Notes under the pieces: generated by a model | Told to the model about the DNA's origin: nothing | The model's database searches: none | The model's input: the letters and a program-made list of their open reading frames with translations, nothing else | Origin: Phanerodontia chrysosporium | Taxonomy: Eukaryota; Basidiomycota; Agaricomycetes; Polyporales; Phanerochaetaceae | Reading direction: 5' to 3' | Length of the DNA stretch: 64,000 bases | Assembly: GCA_001910725.1 (NCBI GenBank) | Contig: MJGA01000013.1 | Span: 372,001-436,000, forward strand | Translations under genes and position numbers: made by a program | Part shown: positions 36,162-46,262 of the stretch, one piece after another | How the letters are laid out: each line of letters starts with the position of its first letter | How positions within the stretch are numbered: the stretch's first letter is position 1

Positions 36162-36641
36162 TAGTAGCTCGTGCAATTTATACCCGCAGTGCTCTGCCTT
36201 GCGTTCTGTTTGCACACAGTCTGTGAGCGTGTCTGCACGGAAAGCGGACTCGGCGGAGGATGCGAGGGCATCTATCAGCAACACCTAACCCTAATACCGC
36301 CGGGCCGGCGTCCGCCGAATTCCACCAAGTCCTCGCCAGCCCGAATTAGATACGGTCCCAACTCGGTTAGCAGCCAAAACCCTCAGCGAGGCCGTCTTTG
36401 CACAGCTCGGGCCTCATCAGGCGCAAAGGGCTGTCCGGCTACTCTGTTATCTGTATCGCAGCGCCGCTAGTGGTGGTGCGAGGAACAGGCTCGAGCTTCG
36501 CGGTCAGGTGGGACGTGTAGGGTCATGTAGGCTCGCGGAGGAACATATGAGCCGCGGCTCCTGACGCCCTGTGGGCCCTTAAGTACGTGCACAACTATCA
36601 GGCATGACGGGACCCCGCATTCTGCATCTTGCCGCCTCAAA
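36162..36641. other. Intergenic, promoter of hydrolase gene
   Basis: No supported ORF. It lies between two plus-strand genes. Confidence 0.5.
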
Positions 36642-37891
36642 ATGCCGACTGCGCCGGTGGACGACAAGGGCACTGTGCTCTACTACGAGGATACCGGAGC
36701 GCCAAGTGGCTCGACGGACTACCTGACAGTCGTCCTCGTGCATGGGCTGACCTTCCATGGCGGTACGCATTGCACCTCAGCTCTGGGCACGACGGCAGTG
36801 GCTGAGCAAACTCCAGCAATATTCGAGCGCGTGCTGCCGTACGGGGCCGCGCACAACATGCGCTTCGTCACAGTCAACATGCGCGACTACCCCGGCTCTA
36901 CGGGATACACGCCAGAGGAGCTCGCCGCGCTCGCCGACCCGGACCTGGCCGTCCAGGACGCGGCGCTGAGGACGCACGGCGAGCAGCTCGCGGCGTGCCT
37001 CCAGTATCTCGTCCGCCACCTCGGGATTCAGCCCATCGAAGTCGTCAACGGACGGCGGACGAAGGGCCTCGCGCTGCTGACGTGGTCCATGGGCAACCTC
37101 CTGGGCATGGCCTTCCTCGGAAACGCAGGCAAATACCCTGAAACAACAAGAGACTTTCTCGACAAACACTTGCGCACCCTCGTCATGTATGGTACCGTGC
37201 CCCCGTCCCTGCGTCTCCGCCACCCTCTCGCGCTCACGCCCCCCCCCCCGTCCAGACTCCGCGAACTCCGTGCTGGGCCGCCTGCCGGCGGTCGAGGGCG
37301 TGTACCACCCGCTGCGCGACGCGTCGCTCTCGCCCGCCGAGCGCGGCGCGCGCTTCGTCGTGTGGGTCTCTGCGTACTTCGAGGCCGCGCCCGCGCTCGA
37401 GGCCGTCACGCCGGCGCTGCTCGCGGCGCGGCGCGCGGACACGGCGCGGGCGGCGACCGTCGCGCGCATGCGCCCGGACGAGCTCCGGCGCGTCACGGAC
37501 GACGGCGCGCTCGCGCGCTCGAGCGGCGCCCTGCTGCGCGTCGCGCGCGCCGTGCTCCACGCGAACGCCCGTGCGGCGCTCGCGGACACGGGCGGCGTGT
37601 GCCCCGGCGTCGACGTGCTCCTCCTGTGGTGCGACCAGACGATGCACGACTGCGTCTGGGCCGCGAAGTGGGTCGCGGAGCTCGCGCGCGGGGCGCCGCC
37701 GCCGCCCGAGGCGGGGACGCACCCCAGGCGCATCGCGGTCGAGCGGCTCTGTGGCGCGAACCACTTTGTGAGTGATTGCGTGCGCGGCCTGCGAGCGGTG
37801 TGCGCTGCGTTGCTGAATGGCGTTCTCCCTGGTTCAGGCGCACTGGGACGATCCGGAGACGTTTGTAAAGGTGTTGGCGGCGCGGCTGTAA
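36642..37891 (+). CDS. Alpha/beta-hydrolase fold protein
   Basis: Substrate unknown. The oxyanion-region HGLTFHG follows strand 3 (TVVLVHG), then FVTVNMRDYPGS, a lid-like helical segment, and the nucleophile elbow LLTWSMGNLLGMAF, where Ser in SMGN is the candidate nucleophile (Asn replaces the usual last Gly). WCDQTMHDC is a plausible acid region and the last splice joins CGANHF to AHWDDPETFVKVL, giving the candidate catalytic His. Four exons: introns after TFHG, after TLVMY (an intron with a run of nine or more C) and after ANHF. Stop TAA at 37889-37891. The nearest functional analogy is with fungal epoxide or ester hydrolases, but nothing here decides it. Confidence 0.8.
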
Positions 37892-38053
37892 ATGCTTTGC
37901 CACGGCTGGCAGCCCGACTCGTCTCCTTGGAGCCCTTGTCACAACTGACGCTGTTCTTCACGCTGAGCTACCTTGGAATACACTCTAGTGTGAAATACTC
38001 CTCAAATGAACATAGCTCGCATTCTTATCCTCGAGCGACATTCGAGCAACTGG

Positions 38054-38503
38054 TTACGGAAAGAGGGCCGACGCTCGAACCTGCCGAGGGTCGTTGTTGC
38101 GGTACGATAGCAAGATACCAGCACTCTTATCTGTCATCCCCTTCAGCAGCAGATGCACCCGCAACATCCCCGCGCGGCGCAGCGTCCGCTGGGTGACAAC
38201 CCCTGAAAGTGTTGGCGGACGGAGCCGACTGCGGGATGTAACTTTGACTTCTGCACCTGTAACCCGTAAGTATCGGCAACACTCTTCCAGTATGGGAAAA
38301 TCAAAGTCACCGTCTTTCTGCGTGGCACCTTGAATAGGCTGGTCAACAGCCTGGAACGTAGCTGTGTAGTTTGCGGCTCTGGCATGGAGTAGAAGCGAGG
38401 GTGTTGAGTACAGTAACTCGTTAGATGTCATAGAACGTCGACTATGAGATAGACCGTACCCTGCAGCCCCCGCTTCGTTGCTGTATGCCGGGTATTGAGA
38501 CAT
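38054..38503 (-). CDS. Hypothetical protein
   Basis: Uninterrupted ORF of 149 codons starting MSQYPAYSNEAGAAGYG at an ATG (38501-38503). The first half is Ser/Tyr/Ala-rich and includes SRRSMTSNELLYSTPSLLL. DGDFDFPILEECCRYL follows. The second half is basic. No recognised domain and no clear intron. It overlaps the 3' flank of the hydrolase gene in convergent orientation. Codon pattern and composition look coding in the first 90 residues; the rest may be read-through of a missed intron. Confidence 0.35.
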   Translation of the reverse strand: MSQYPAYSNEAGAAGYGLSHSRRSMTSNELLYSTPSLLLHARAANYTATFQAVDQPIQGATQKDGDFDFPILEECCRYLRVTGAEVKVTSRSRLRPPTLSGVVTQRTLRRAGMLRVHLLLKGMTDKSAGILLSYRNNDPRQVRASALFP

Positions 38504-39448
38504 GATGGAAGAGATTCGTAGTGCAAAACGATGTATGATGGAGAGGTATGTTTTCTGAGAACCTGCTATATACGACTTACAGACAATTGCTGCCCACTTG
38601 CATCCGTGGCGCTGATTGCGCGCAGGACAAGTGCCAACCTTCCTATTGTACCACAAGGTCTGTCGCCCCAACGAGTGGCGTACCATCATCGCACAGCGTC
38701 CACGGGCTAGTAACGGTGCAGTGAGCGCGAGCCGCTGCATGCCAGAGGATAGCTGCAGGCTCTGTCTGCTAACGATGACACAAAAAGATACCAGAGCATA
38801 CTGCGAGCTAGCAAACTTTCTTGCAGTGCATTACCATCGTCGAGCGATTTGTGCTACACGGGTTGCAGCGTCCTGACACCAACGATGAGCGCGTTGTCGC
38901 AGGAGAAGGGCATGCTAGTAGGACAATACAGAACCCCTTGGGAATTAGGTAAGATTCCTGCCAGGAGATTCTGAGCCGCTTGCCCAGGACTCTCTCATGT
39001 GCCGCCACACTGCACTCGGACGATTATGTCCGAGTACGTCTGTGTTTTCATCAGCGCTGAGTTGTCAATGAGGACCGCATCTTCTGGCAATTCGCTCGGG
39101 GCATCTTGTACGGGCGATGTGAATGGTTTGCTTGCCATCTGACTAGCGGCCGCAAGAACCGTGTGTAACTTGGCATCCAAAAACGCTGCCATTTCAAGGC
39201 GGTGTTGGCCGCAGACGCTGTGGAACCAATCACTCAAGTTCACGTAGATGAACTCTACCTTGGTAAGCCAGATACATGACCCCGAGGATGACGAGAGGCA
39301 TGATCCGAGGGCAGCTGCAGGACGCGGGTCCGCCGAAGAAGGAAGGGCGCATCAGGCGCATCAACGGGGCTTCCCCAAACGCCGGAGCCGACGTTGGGGT
39401 ACTTTAGAGAGACTTGGGTCTGCACCTCTATGAACTACCCCTCATGTC
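38504..39448. other. Intergenic with a weak minus-strand ORF
   Basis: A minus-strand open stretch at 38995-39285 (WLTKVEFIYVNLSDWFHSV) lacks an ATG and would need flanking exons; it is not called as a gene. Otherwise this is the promoter region of the lipase gene. Confidence 0.4.
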
Positions 39449-41264
39449 ATGCAGACGATATGGCTTCCTTCACCCGTCTGCGTTCTCGTTCGACGTCTCA
39501 TGAACGTCGTCTCGACCCTCTCCATCTCCCACCACTACCTCGTCCGCACCCGCGACGTTAGCGACCCCAGCGGCACCTGGTCGGTTCTCAAGAGCTTTGC
39601 CTGGCTCCCCTGGGCGGGCCGCACCAAGTTCGTGCTCGCGACAGACGGCAACGGCAGCACACACCAGAGCGATCCGGAGCCCCCGAGGAGGCCTGCTCCT
39701 CGTCCCCGACCCAACAGGCCGCTCGACGTCATCCACCGCCTCATGCAAAGCCCTGCGTTGTTCGACCCCGTCCGCGCGCCCCGCCACCCGATTGCGCTGT
39801 GCCATGGTGCGTACCCCTCTCGAGGCATGTTACCACCGTTGCTGACAGCCAGTAAGGCCTCTATGGGTTCGACGTTCGCGGCCCCTCGGCTTTCCCCATA
39901 CTACGCCAGGAGTACTGGTCGAATGTCCTCAGCGTCCTCCGACGCAAGGTCGGTGCCGAAGTCATCGTCACCGCAGTGCCCCCCACCGGATCCATCAGCT
40001 CGCGCGCCAGGGCCCTGGACGGCCTGCTCAAGGAACGCGCCCCGGGACGATCCATCAACTTCATGGCCCATTCCATGGGCGGTCTCGACTGTAGACACCT
40101 CATATCCCACATCAAGCCCACTGCCTATACCCCCGTCTCGTTGACGACTGTGGCAACGCCGCATAGAGGCAGCCCCTTCATGGATTGGTGCACGGTGCGC
40201 ATGTTTCGTCCGTCATCACGTCCCTAGGGTACTCATTGTGTCACCAGGCGAACATCGGTATCGGGAAGCTGCGGCAGAAGGAGAGGGAGCTAGAGGCGTT
40301 GACGAAGGGTGTCGCAGAACATACGGAGCCACCAGCAGAGAAAGCTAGCGAAGGGTCCTCAAAGTCATCCATTTCCCTCGCATCCTTGCCCTCGTCCTTC
40401 ACTACCCTCCTGCTTTCCTTGCTCGACTCACCGGCGTACGCGAACCTCAGCACGACCTATCTCCGCGAGGTCTTCAATCCGCACACCCCTGACGACCCGA
40501 AAGTGCGCTACTTCAGCGTCGCCGGACGGCTGAGTTCCATGAACGTCTGGCACCCGCTCTGGCTGCCGAAGATGGTGCTCGACGGCTACGAGGAGCGCGA
40601 GCGCGAGCGGCTCGGCGTGCGGTGGCGCTACGAGGACGGCGGCGACCGCTGGGGCAACGACGGGCTTGTCACCGTGCACAGCGCAAAGTGGGGCGAGTTC
40701 CTCGGTACCCTCGAGGAGGTCGACCACTGGGAGCTGCGCGGCGCGCGGGGGTTCGAGCTCGGCGTCGACCTGCCGTGGGGCTCCAAGGACAGCGACGGCG
40801 GCGCGGCGCCCGCGTCCGGCGAGGCCGCGCGCGACGGCTGGACGCTCGGCGACTGGGGGCGCTTCGTGCGCGCGTGGAAGAAGGAGGAGAAGAAGGCGCG
40901 CGACGCGGGCGCGGCGGTGAGCGAGCGCGAGGAGAGCAGCCGCATGCGCGCGACGGACGCGCAGCGCGCGGCGGCGCTCGACCGCGCCGCGCGGGAGAAG
41001 GAGCAGGGCTTCGTCGACGAGGTCGTGCGCGCGTCCACGGAGAAGGTCTCGGCCGTCTTCGACTGGATCGTCGAGCAGGTGCCGGCGCGCAACGCGGAGC
41101 ACGCGCCGCCGCCGCAGCCACAGACCCTCTCGGCGGCGCTCGAGGCGAAGGAGGCGCGGGACGCGCCCCCGTCGGCCGAGATGAAGAGCGACCTCGCGAC
41201 GAAGGCGGACCTGGAACGCTTCTATGTAGCGTTGTGTAGGAAGTTGTATGATGAAGGGCTGTGA
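39449..41264 (+). CDS. Tgl2-like triacylglycerol lipase (alpha/beta hydrolase)
   Basis: The N-terminal region has HYLVRTRDVS and HPIALCHG (oxyanion region), spliced (GTGCGT donor, CAGTAAG acceptor) to LYGFDVRGPSAFPILRQEYW. INFMAHSMGGLDCRHLI carries the Ser nucleophile of the AHSMGG elbow, followed by VSLTTVATPHRGSPFMDWC. After a further intron the sequence continues through YFSVAGRLSSMNVWHPLW, WGNDGLVTVHSAKWGEF and EVDHWELRG, where Asp and His candidates of the triad are found. The last 130 residues are Ala/Arg/Glu-rich and probably coiled-coil (EKEQGFVDEVVR). Yeast Tgl2 of this type is a mitochondrial lipase; the first residues (MQTIWLPSPVCVLVRRLM) are compatible with mitochondrial targeting but not proof. 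Stop TGA at 41262-41264. Confidence 0.85.
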
Positions 41265-42357
41265 TCTAGGATCCTGCTTGTGTGCAAGTCCGTGCGTCTG
41301 ACACCAGGTGCGTTTGAATCTGAGGCCTTTGTCTGTCTGGGTGATGCCGGTAGGGCATCATTAAACTCTCATTCGCCTGCATGGCGGGATTGGGCTTGCT
41401 CTCTTCCACCATGTTGCTCAGCACAGGCCGTGCACGACACTGCATTCGGGTCTTTGGTGCAGCTTTGGGCCGTCGCTGCTCAACAAACCATCTGGTGAGG
41501 TGAAATCTTCTTCCCATATAGCCGCACCAAAATTCCTAGGACCATGCACTGCAAGCTGACGCCACCGCATTGTTCCGTAGGACGCGATGCGCTCTTGAAC
41601 GCCGCGTAGATTGGCGATACCCCGGACTCGTGCCGCCTCAATATCGTGCTTTGCTGTGCTCGCTCATTGAAGGATGCGATGCAATACGTAAGGGCCGCTG
41701 CGCACCTCCGCGACGTCTTGTAGGTGCACTGGTTCCGTGGAGACTGCCAGGGCGCCGTGCCATCCCAGTCCGCGACGCGTCGACGGGGAGCTAGGCCATG
41801 TGCCCCTCCGACGCTCCGTCCGACAGTGACTCTCCTATGCGCACAGCAGTGCCATACCATGGTCTTCGACGGCCGTAGGGCGGCCTGCCCGATCGCTGAT
41901 GGAGAGCCTCGAGGCCGCCTTTTCCTGCAGATCTGCCGTCCGGGCCCATTGTATCAGCCGGGGCCCTCACGCATGCTACTTGGCCGGCAGCCCTGGATCT
42001 CCGTGGACGCCACCGTCTTGCGCTAAGCCGTCTTTCCCTGGCCCGGATCAGCCGCTCCGTGCACTGCGATCGTGCGCGCTGTCAGCACGCGACGTCCCGC
42101 TGCATGTGCTCCCGCTGCACCCCGCGCACCGCCTCCGTAGTTCCATGTCAACAGCCAACCCCGGAAATGCGCGTGCCTCTTTCGTACGAAGGACGCAAGG
42201 GGCGCTTCGATCGCGTACCTGGCTCCAAATGACTGCAGTGCGGACCCTTTCCGCCCGTCGTCTTCGACATTGGGGAGAGGCTGTGGACAATGCCCTTCTC
42301 GGCCTTTTTTAAACGGGGCGCATCTCGTCTCGGTGTTCGTCGTCGCTGCCCCGCAAC
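41265..42357. other. Intergenic, nothing supported
   Basis: Several overlapping ORFs on both strands are GC-driven and show no consistent splice structure. The last 200 bases are the likely promoter of the small Cys-tail protein gene. Confidence 0.5.
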
Positions 42358-42760
42358 ATGTCTGGGCCACACTATCCTCAGGCTCCGATGTGAGTCCCTG
42401 CGTCCGAGTCCTTGCCGTCGTCGATACTGACGTCTGGTACGCCCAGGCAGAACGCCTACGGCCCCCAGGGAGGCGCATACCCGGCTCCGGCGCCGTACAA
42501 TGGCTCCGGCCCATACTGGGAGCAGAGTATGTGCGAGGAGTGCCGTCGCGGGACTGGTACTGACGTCGATTTTTCCCTGGATAGACGATCGCGGGACAGG
42601 GCTTGACCCCCACTCGACAAAGCACCATTCGTACCGCCCGACAGGACCCAATGCGGCGCCGCCCCCGGTGCCTCCGCCTCAGCAAAATGCCGTCTTTGTT
42701 CAACAAGCACCGGCGGTACAGCAAGAGGAGAGCTGGTGTCCCTGCTGCGTCATCTGCTGA
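42358..42760 (+). CDS. Small Pro/Tyr-rich protein with Cys-rich CaaX-like C terminus (CVIC)
   Basis: Three exons joined at clean sites (GTGAGT...CGCCCAG and GTATGT...GGATAG) encode about 95 residues: MSGPHYPQAPM, a Pro/Gly/Tyr-rich body (AYPAPAPYNGSGPYW), a polar middle (HSTKHHSYRPTG), a Pro/Gln segment, and the tail EESWCPCCVIC before TGA 42758-42760. The last four residues fit a CaaX prenylation box (C-aliphatic-aliphatic-X), with two extra cysteines upstream that could be palmitoylated. No signal peptide or membrane helix, so a lipid-anchored peripheral membrane protein is the simplest reading; this is inference. The gene at 43750 has the same plan. Plant CYSTM proteins are an alternative comparison. 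Confidence 0.75.
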
Positions 42761-43027
42761 GATGCTTCCGTCGGGAGGGAAGCCAGCGTCGTTCGAGATC
42801 TATCGTCCCCACTTGTAACGTCCGTTCGCCACCCTCTCCTGCCCGGTCTTCATGCTTCCAGGAAACTTAGCGACCCCCGTTCAGTTACGACTCGTCATAC
42901 GCTACGACCCTGAATATGGATCTTAATAGTCTATCTGCCTCACCTCACGCCCCTCCACTGTATAGATTCGATGCTCTCGCAAGAACGGTGTTTTACCGAC
43001 GTGAATGTTCTTTCCTTGGTGATAATT

Positions 43028-43522
43028 CTACTCCGTACAAATCGGGACATGAGGGAGATCGTCTGTCCCGTTATTCCTGATTTCCACCCGACTGGTCTGT
43101 CTGGCCTCCGTCGTATCTCGGAGACGTGTAAGTTTGCCGTCCTCGCTACCATGCGGTGACACTCTTACCGGCTCAATCTGAGTGGGGCTCCTGGCGACGC
43201 GACTGACCTCCATCCCACAGGCCCTGGCCGCATCAACATCCCAACCCTCACTGATTACTGGATCGGGGCTGTCGGAACTGAAGCACGTCTTTATCAGACT
43301 TGTTCGATATCCCGACACCAACTTTCCGTTCCAGCGCTCACCTGTGTGCGAGGCCTGTACAGCTTGGTGCGTTCGATGCCACGAGGTAGCACAGGTCCGA
43401 ATTACGTGCCGTTGATTGCTCTTGACAGGCAGCATCGTTGCGCATAGATGTGCGAGCTGGTATCCCCACGGCGGCCTATCGAGCGCGTCCTCCAGCAGAG
43501 CTTCTCTTCCCGCCAAGTTCAT
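43028..43522 (-). CDS. Hypothetical three-exon protein
   Basis: Called from splice consistency alone. ATG at 43520-43522 (MNLAGREALLEDALDRPPW) opens an exon ending at GTGAGC after HTGAC-rich sequence. The acceptor GATCCAG leads in frame to ISEGWDVDAARACGMEV, a GTAAGA donor follows TQIEP, and the acceptor CCAGACAG leads to TSRVEIRNNGTDDLPHV with a TAG stop at 43028-43030. Both introns have standard length (about 75-95 nt). No domain is recognised. It lies between the two Cys-tail genes on the opposite strand. It could be spurious. Confidence 0.35.
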   Translation of the reverse strand: MNLAGREALLEDALDRPPWGYQLAHLCATMLPVKSNQRHVIRTCATSWHRTHQAVQASHTGERWNGKLVSGYRTSLIKTCFSSDSPDPVISEGWDVDAARACGMEVSRVARSPTQIEPVRVSPHGSEDGKLTRLRDTTEARQTSRVEIRNNGTDDLPHVPICTE

Positions 43523-43681
43523 ATTGAACGACACAACGCTATGCTCGACTTGAGCGAATACTCATGAACTTGGCCCAGCTGGAAAATGTTCGACAGAGGC
43601 CTCCAAGGGTCTGCACCATCAACTCCACGAAGCTGTCAATCCCGCGAATATCGTGTTGTTCTGAACAGCGCGGTACGCCAC

Positions 43682-43690
43682 TATATATAA
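43682..43690 (+). promoter_or_regulatory. TATA box of second Cys-tail gene
   Basis: TATATATAA ending 60 bp upstream of the ATG at 43750, a normal core-promoter distance. Confidence 0.6.
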
Positions 43691-43749
43691 CGGGAACGGC
43701 TCAGCCTCCAGCAGCCAGTCCAGCAGGGTAAACCTCAAGCTCCCTGATC

Positions 43750-44196
43750 ATGCCTGGACAACAGTACATGGGCTTTCCCGAGGCCGACCCCTCATATCCA
43801 AGGTGCGCGATCATGAAGCCCGTCACAGTCGATATAGTTCTCATGCCCTCTAGCAGTATGCATACTTACCACAATCAACCAGCGAGCTACCACGGGGGCC
43901 CTCCGATGCCCCTGCCCCATGTTGCGCCAACCTATGGGAACCACGGCCAACCAGGTGTTCATCTCGCGCCATCTCCCGCACCTTCTGCATATTCGTCGAC
44001 ATCAGTTCTTCGCCCAGGTATGTGTACACTATCCGCGTTCTACAGTCAGAAGTCTCAACCATCCTCGCGTGTAGACAGGCCCCGAGGGTTCGCGCCGCCA
44101 CCGACGCAGGTTGCTACCACTTCAGGGAACGCGAGGCCCTCGACATCGAGTGCCTCGAGCGATTGCTGCACGAAATGCTGTTGCATTGTTATGTGA
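43750..44196 (+). CDS. Small Pro-rich protein with Cys-rich CaaX-like C terminus (CIVM)
   Basis: Three exons (introns GTGCGC...CCTCTAG and GTATGT...GTGTAG) give about 112 residues. MPGQQYMGFPEADPSYP begins the protein, a His/Pro/Tyr-rich centre follows (YHGGPPMPLPHVAP), then Ser/Pro-rich sequence, and the tail SSDCCTKCCCIVM directly before TGA 44194-44196. CIVM is a classical CaaX box whose terminal Met favours farnesylation by known preferences. Four further cysteines precede it. The intron phases, length and tail design match the gene at 42358, so the two are probably diverged tandem paralogues. The length and multiple Cys differ from mating-pheromone precursors, which I considered. Confidence 0.75.
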   Translation: MPGQQYMGFPEADPSYPRCAIMKPVTVDIVLMPSSSMHTYHNQPASYHGGPPMPLPHVAPTYGNHGQPGVHLAPSPAPSAYSSTSVLRPGMCTLSAFYSQKSQPSSRVDRPRGFAPPPTQVATTSGNARPSTSSASSDCCTKCCCIVM

Positions 44197-44363
44197 TGTC
44201 GGGGCATGTCCCTCCGACTGTTGCAGTGGCTGTAGTGCGTCGCAGAAAGAGATTACATACAGTTCCGTGAAGGGAACTTCCGAACACTTCATGTATGCAT
44301 AGGACTATGAAGAGCACAAGCAGCGGCACTAGCATTGTAATACTTTGACTGGCAAGCGAACAC

Positions 44364-45437
44364 CTAAGAATCGCCCTTGCGGATAATGGCGAACGAGTTC
44401 GACGTGATCGTGGGAATAGGTCCTACCAACTTGTGAACATGGAAGTTCATGTGCATGGCAGCAGAGAACTGCGAAAACTAGTGAGTGCAGACATGCGTCG
44501 TGCCATTCCTGCTGTACTAACATTAGGTTCAAGCGCCGTCATCGCGCAGTACATAGACCCCTTTTCGCTGACCTGCTTAGCCGGTGTATACCATGAACAT
44601 CAAATAAGTAGAGAGAGGAGCAGGAGGTGGAACCCACGGACCTTCGCAAGGAGTGCCTTGCCAATCCCTTTCCTCCGGTAATCGGACGTTACGACAAAGA
44701 TGCTGAGGGTCCACGCATACGGCTCTCCGCCATCCCCAATGAGTTCGTCAAGCACATACCCAACAGCTGGCAACAACTGAGACAAATGTAGTGAGCGCGT
44801 GAGATTCTAGACATCGCCTTAATGGCCAAGCAGTGGCTGGGCACTGACCTTCTCCCAGAAATTCTTGAGGTTCGTAGTAGCCAGACTGCTTACAAAACTT
44901 TGGTAATTTTTGTCCGCCTGCTTGTTGCTGAACGGTGCAGTCAGATACGGTGTATGCGCCGATGAAAAATGTATACGCGCTCGCCCGTTGGAGTTGCCTT
45001 TGGCCCCCAGGCCAACAAGCAACCGACGACGGTCTTAGACGACTGGTTCGAGCTCTCGTTCGAAGTCTTGCCATCCGCACCCTTGTCAGAGGTCTTGTCC
45101 GAGGTTGCCTTCGATTCTATCTCCGCGACGTATAGAAGTGCGCCATTGGCCGCATCTTTGGCGAGCGCCTGGAGCAAGTCAACAAACCGCTGGCCAGGCT
45201 TAGTACTGTTGCACCCGTTCTTTAAGATAAATTTTGCCAGGTCTTTTTGGCCTCAGCCACTAGCAGCAATGCTTTTAGTAGGCACGAACCTGAGTCCGCA
45301 GCCAAGAACAAGTCAGCAGCGGTCTTGATCGCTGTTGTCATTTAGTACTGGCACGACTTGAGCAGTTGTCACCGAGGCCTACCGTTCTCGTCCGAGTCCG
45401 CTCCAGTAATCCGTCTGATAGTAACGCCTTCGACCAT
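44364..45437 (-). CDS. GNAT-family N-acetyltransferase (copy A)
   Basis: Start MVEGVTIRRITGADSDEN at 45435-45437. Short exons encode KTAADLFLAADS, GQRFVDLLQALAKDAANGALLYVAEI, a Ser/Lys-rich insert, VVGCLLAWGPKATPTGER, NYQSFVSSLATTNLKNFWEK, LLPAVGYVLDELIGDGGEPY, the acetyl-CoA-binding motif A (VVTSDYRRKGIGKALLAK), EKGSMYCAMTALEPN and a C-terminal strand ending PTITSNSFAIIRKGDS. The R-R-K-G-I-G turn is the canonical pyrophosphate-binding loop. The splice joining the second and third exons was not settled. Substrate unknown. It shares exon layout with copies B (46263-47438) and C (59840-60748). Confidence 0.8.
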
Positions 45438-46262
45438 AATTTGACTCTGTTTTAACCAGTCAGTGTGTTGTCTCGATAGATCCTGTGTTGACTCACAGGG
45501 ATCTCTTTGTGGGGCTGCTATCGAACAGTGACGAGAGATGGCGGGCTCCACTCTTGTGTACTGCACATGCCCTGGATCGTGGTCCCTATATATATACGAA
45601 AGATCGCCCTGAGAACTGCCAAACTGAGTACCTGCTGATATTCGTGTAGAGGCTGTCAAGTGGTTCGTAGAGGAAGGGAAGCCCAGTGGACAGGGTTTGT
45701 AACGCATACGGGCGCCGCCAATCTATATCTGGACAACGTGGGACTGAGACTGGTGGGACCTATTGAACGTTATCCTAGTCTAGGGTCCAAGATCAGCGGT
45801 TACTTATCTGGATATCAATGCGGGTCACAAGGCCGTCGGCCCTAAGAGTCCTGCGCGGACGTGTATGGGTCCCTCGATCGTAGGTACTGACGGTATCCAC
45901 AAATGATACAAGGGTCACTTGCAAACTCTGCGACTCAGCCGTGCCGCCCAGCTACATATTACTGGTCGCCATTGTAGTCAGAGGAGCGTGGGCTGGCTTA
46001 TAGGTGCTCATGCGTTTATCATCCGGCATCGAATATCATTCCGTATACTAAGAGCCTCATTTGCCTCAGCATTGAGCAAAGCGAAGCAGCATAGACACGG
46101 TCACTGCCGACCCATACGTCAGACAATAATCACCCAGCCGAGAAGACAACGAGACAGTAAAGTTCATTGTGTTACATCATCACACTCGGGTGGCGTTATG
46201 TTGCACGTACAAATACAAGATGATTCCAGGACAATCCAGTCACAGGCTACGCAAGAACAGAC
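45438..46262. other. Intergenic between GNAT copies A and B
   Basis: Promoter of copy A with a TATA-like box at 45587, and 3' region of copy B. No other gene. Confidence 0.5.
45587..45596 (-). promoter_or_regulatory. TATA-like box of GNAT copy A
   Basis: TATATATAGG on the minus strand, about 150 bp upstream of the ATG at 45437. Confidence 0.45.

Noticed and set aside
38995..39285. Minus-strand open frame (WLTKVEFIYVNLSDWFHSV)
   Set aside because: No ATG start and no clear flanking exons; could be part of a gene but cannot be supported.
41480..42724. Long minus-strand ORFs over the intergenic region and the first Cys-tail gene
   Set aside because: They are GC-driven shadows; the plus strand has clean splice sites and a better protein.
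42358..44196. Mating pheromone precursors
   Set aside because: CaaX ends fit, but both proteins are too long, carry several extra cysteines before the box, lack the usual cleavage-site layout, and no STE3 receptor is nearby.
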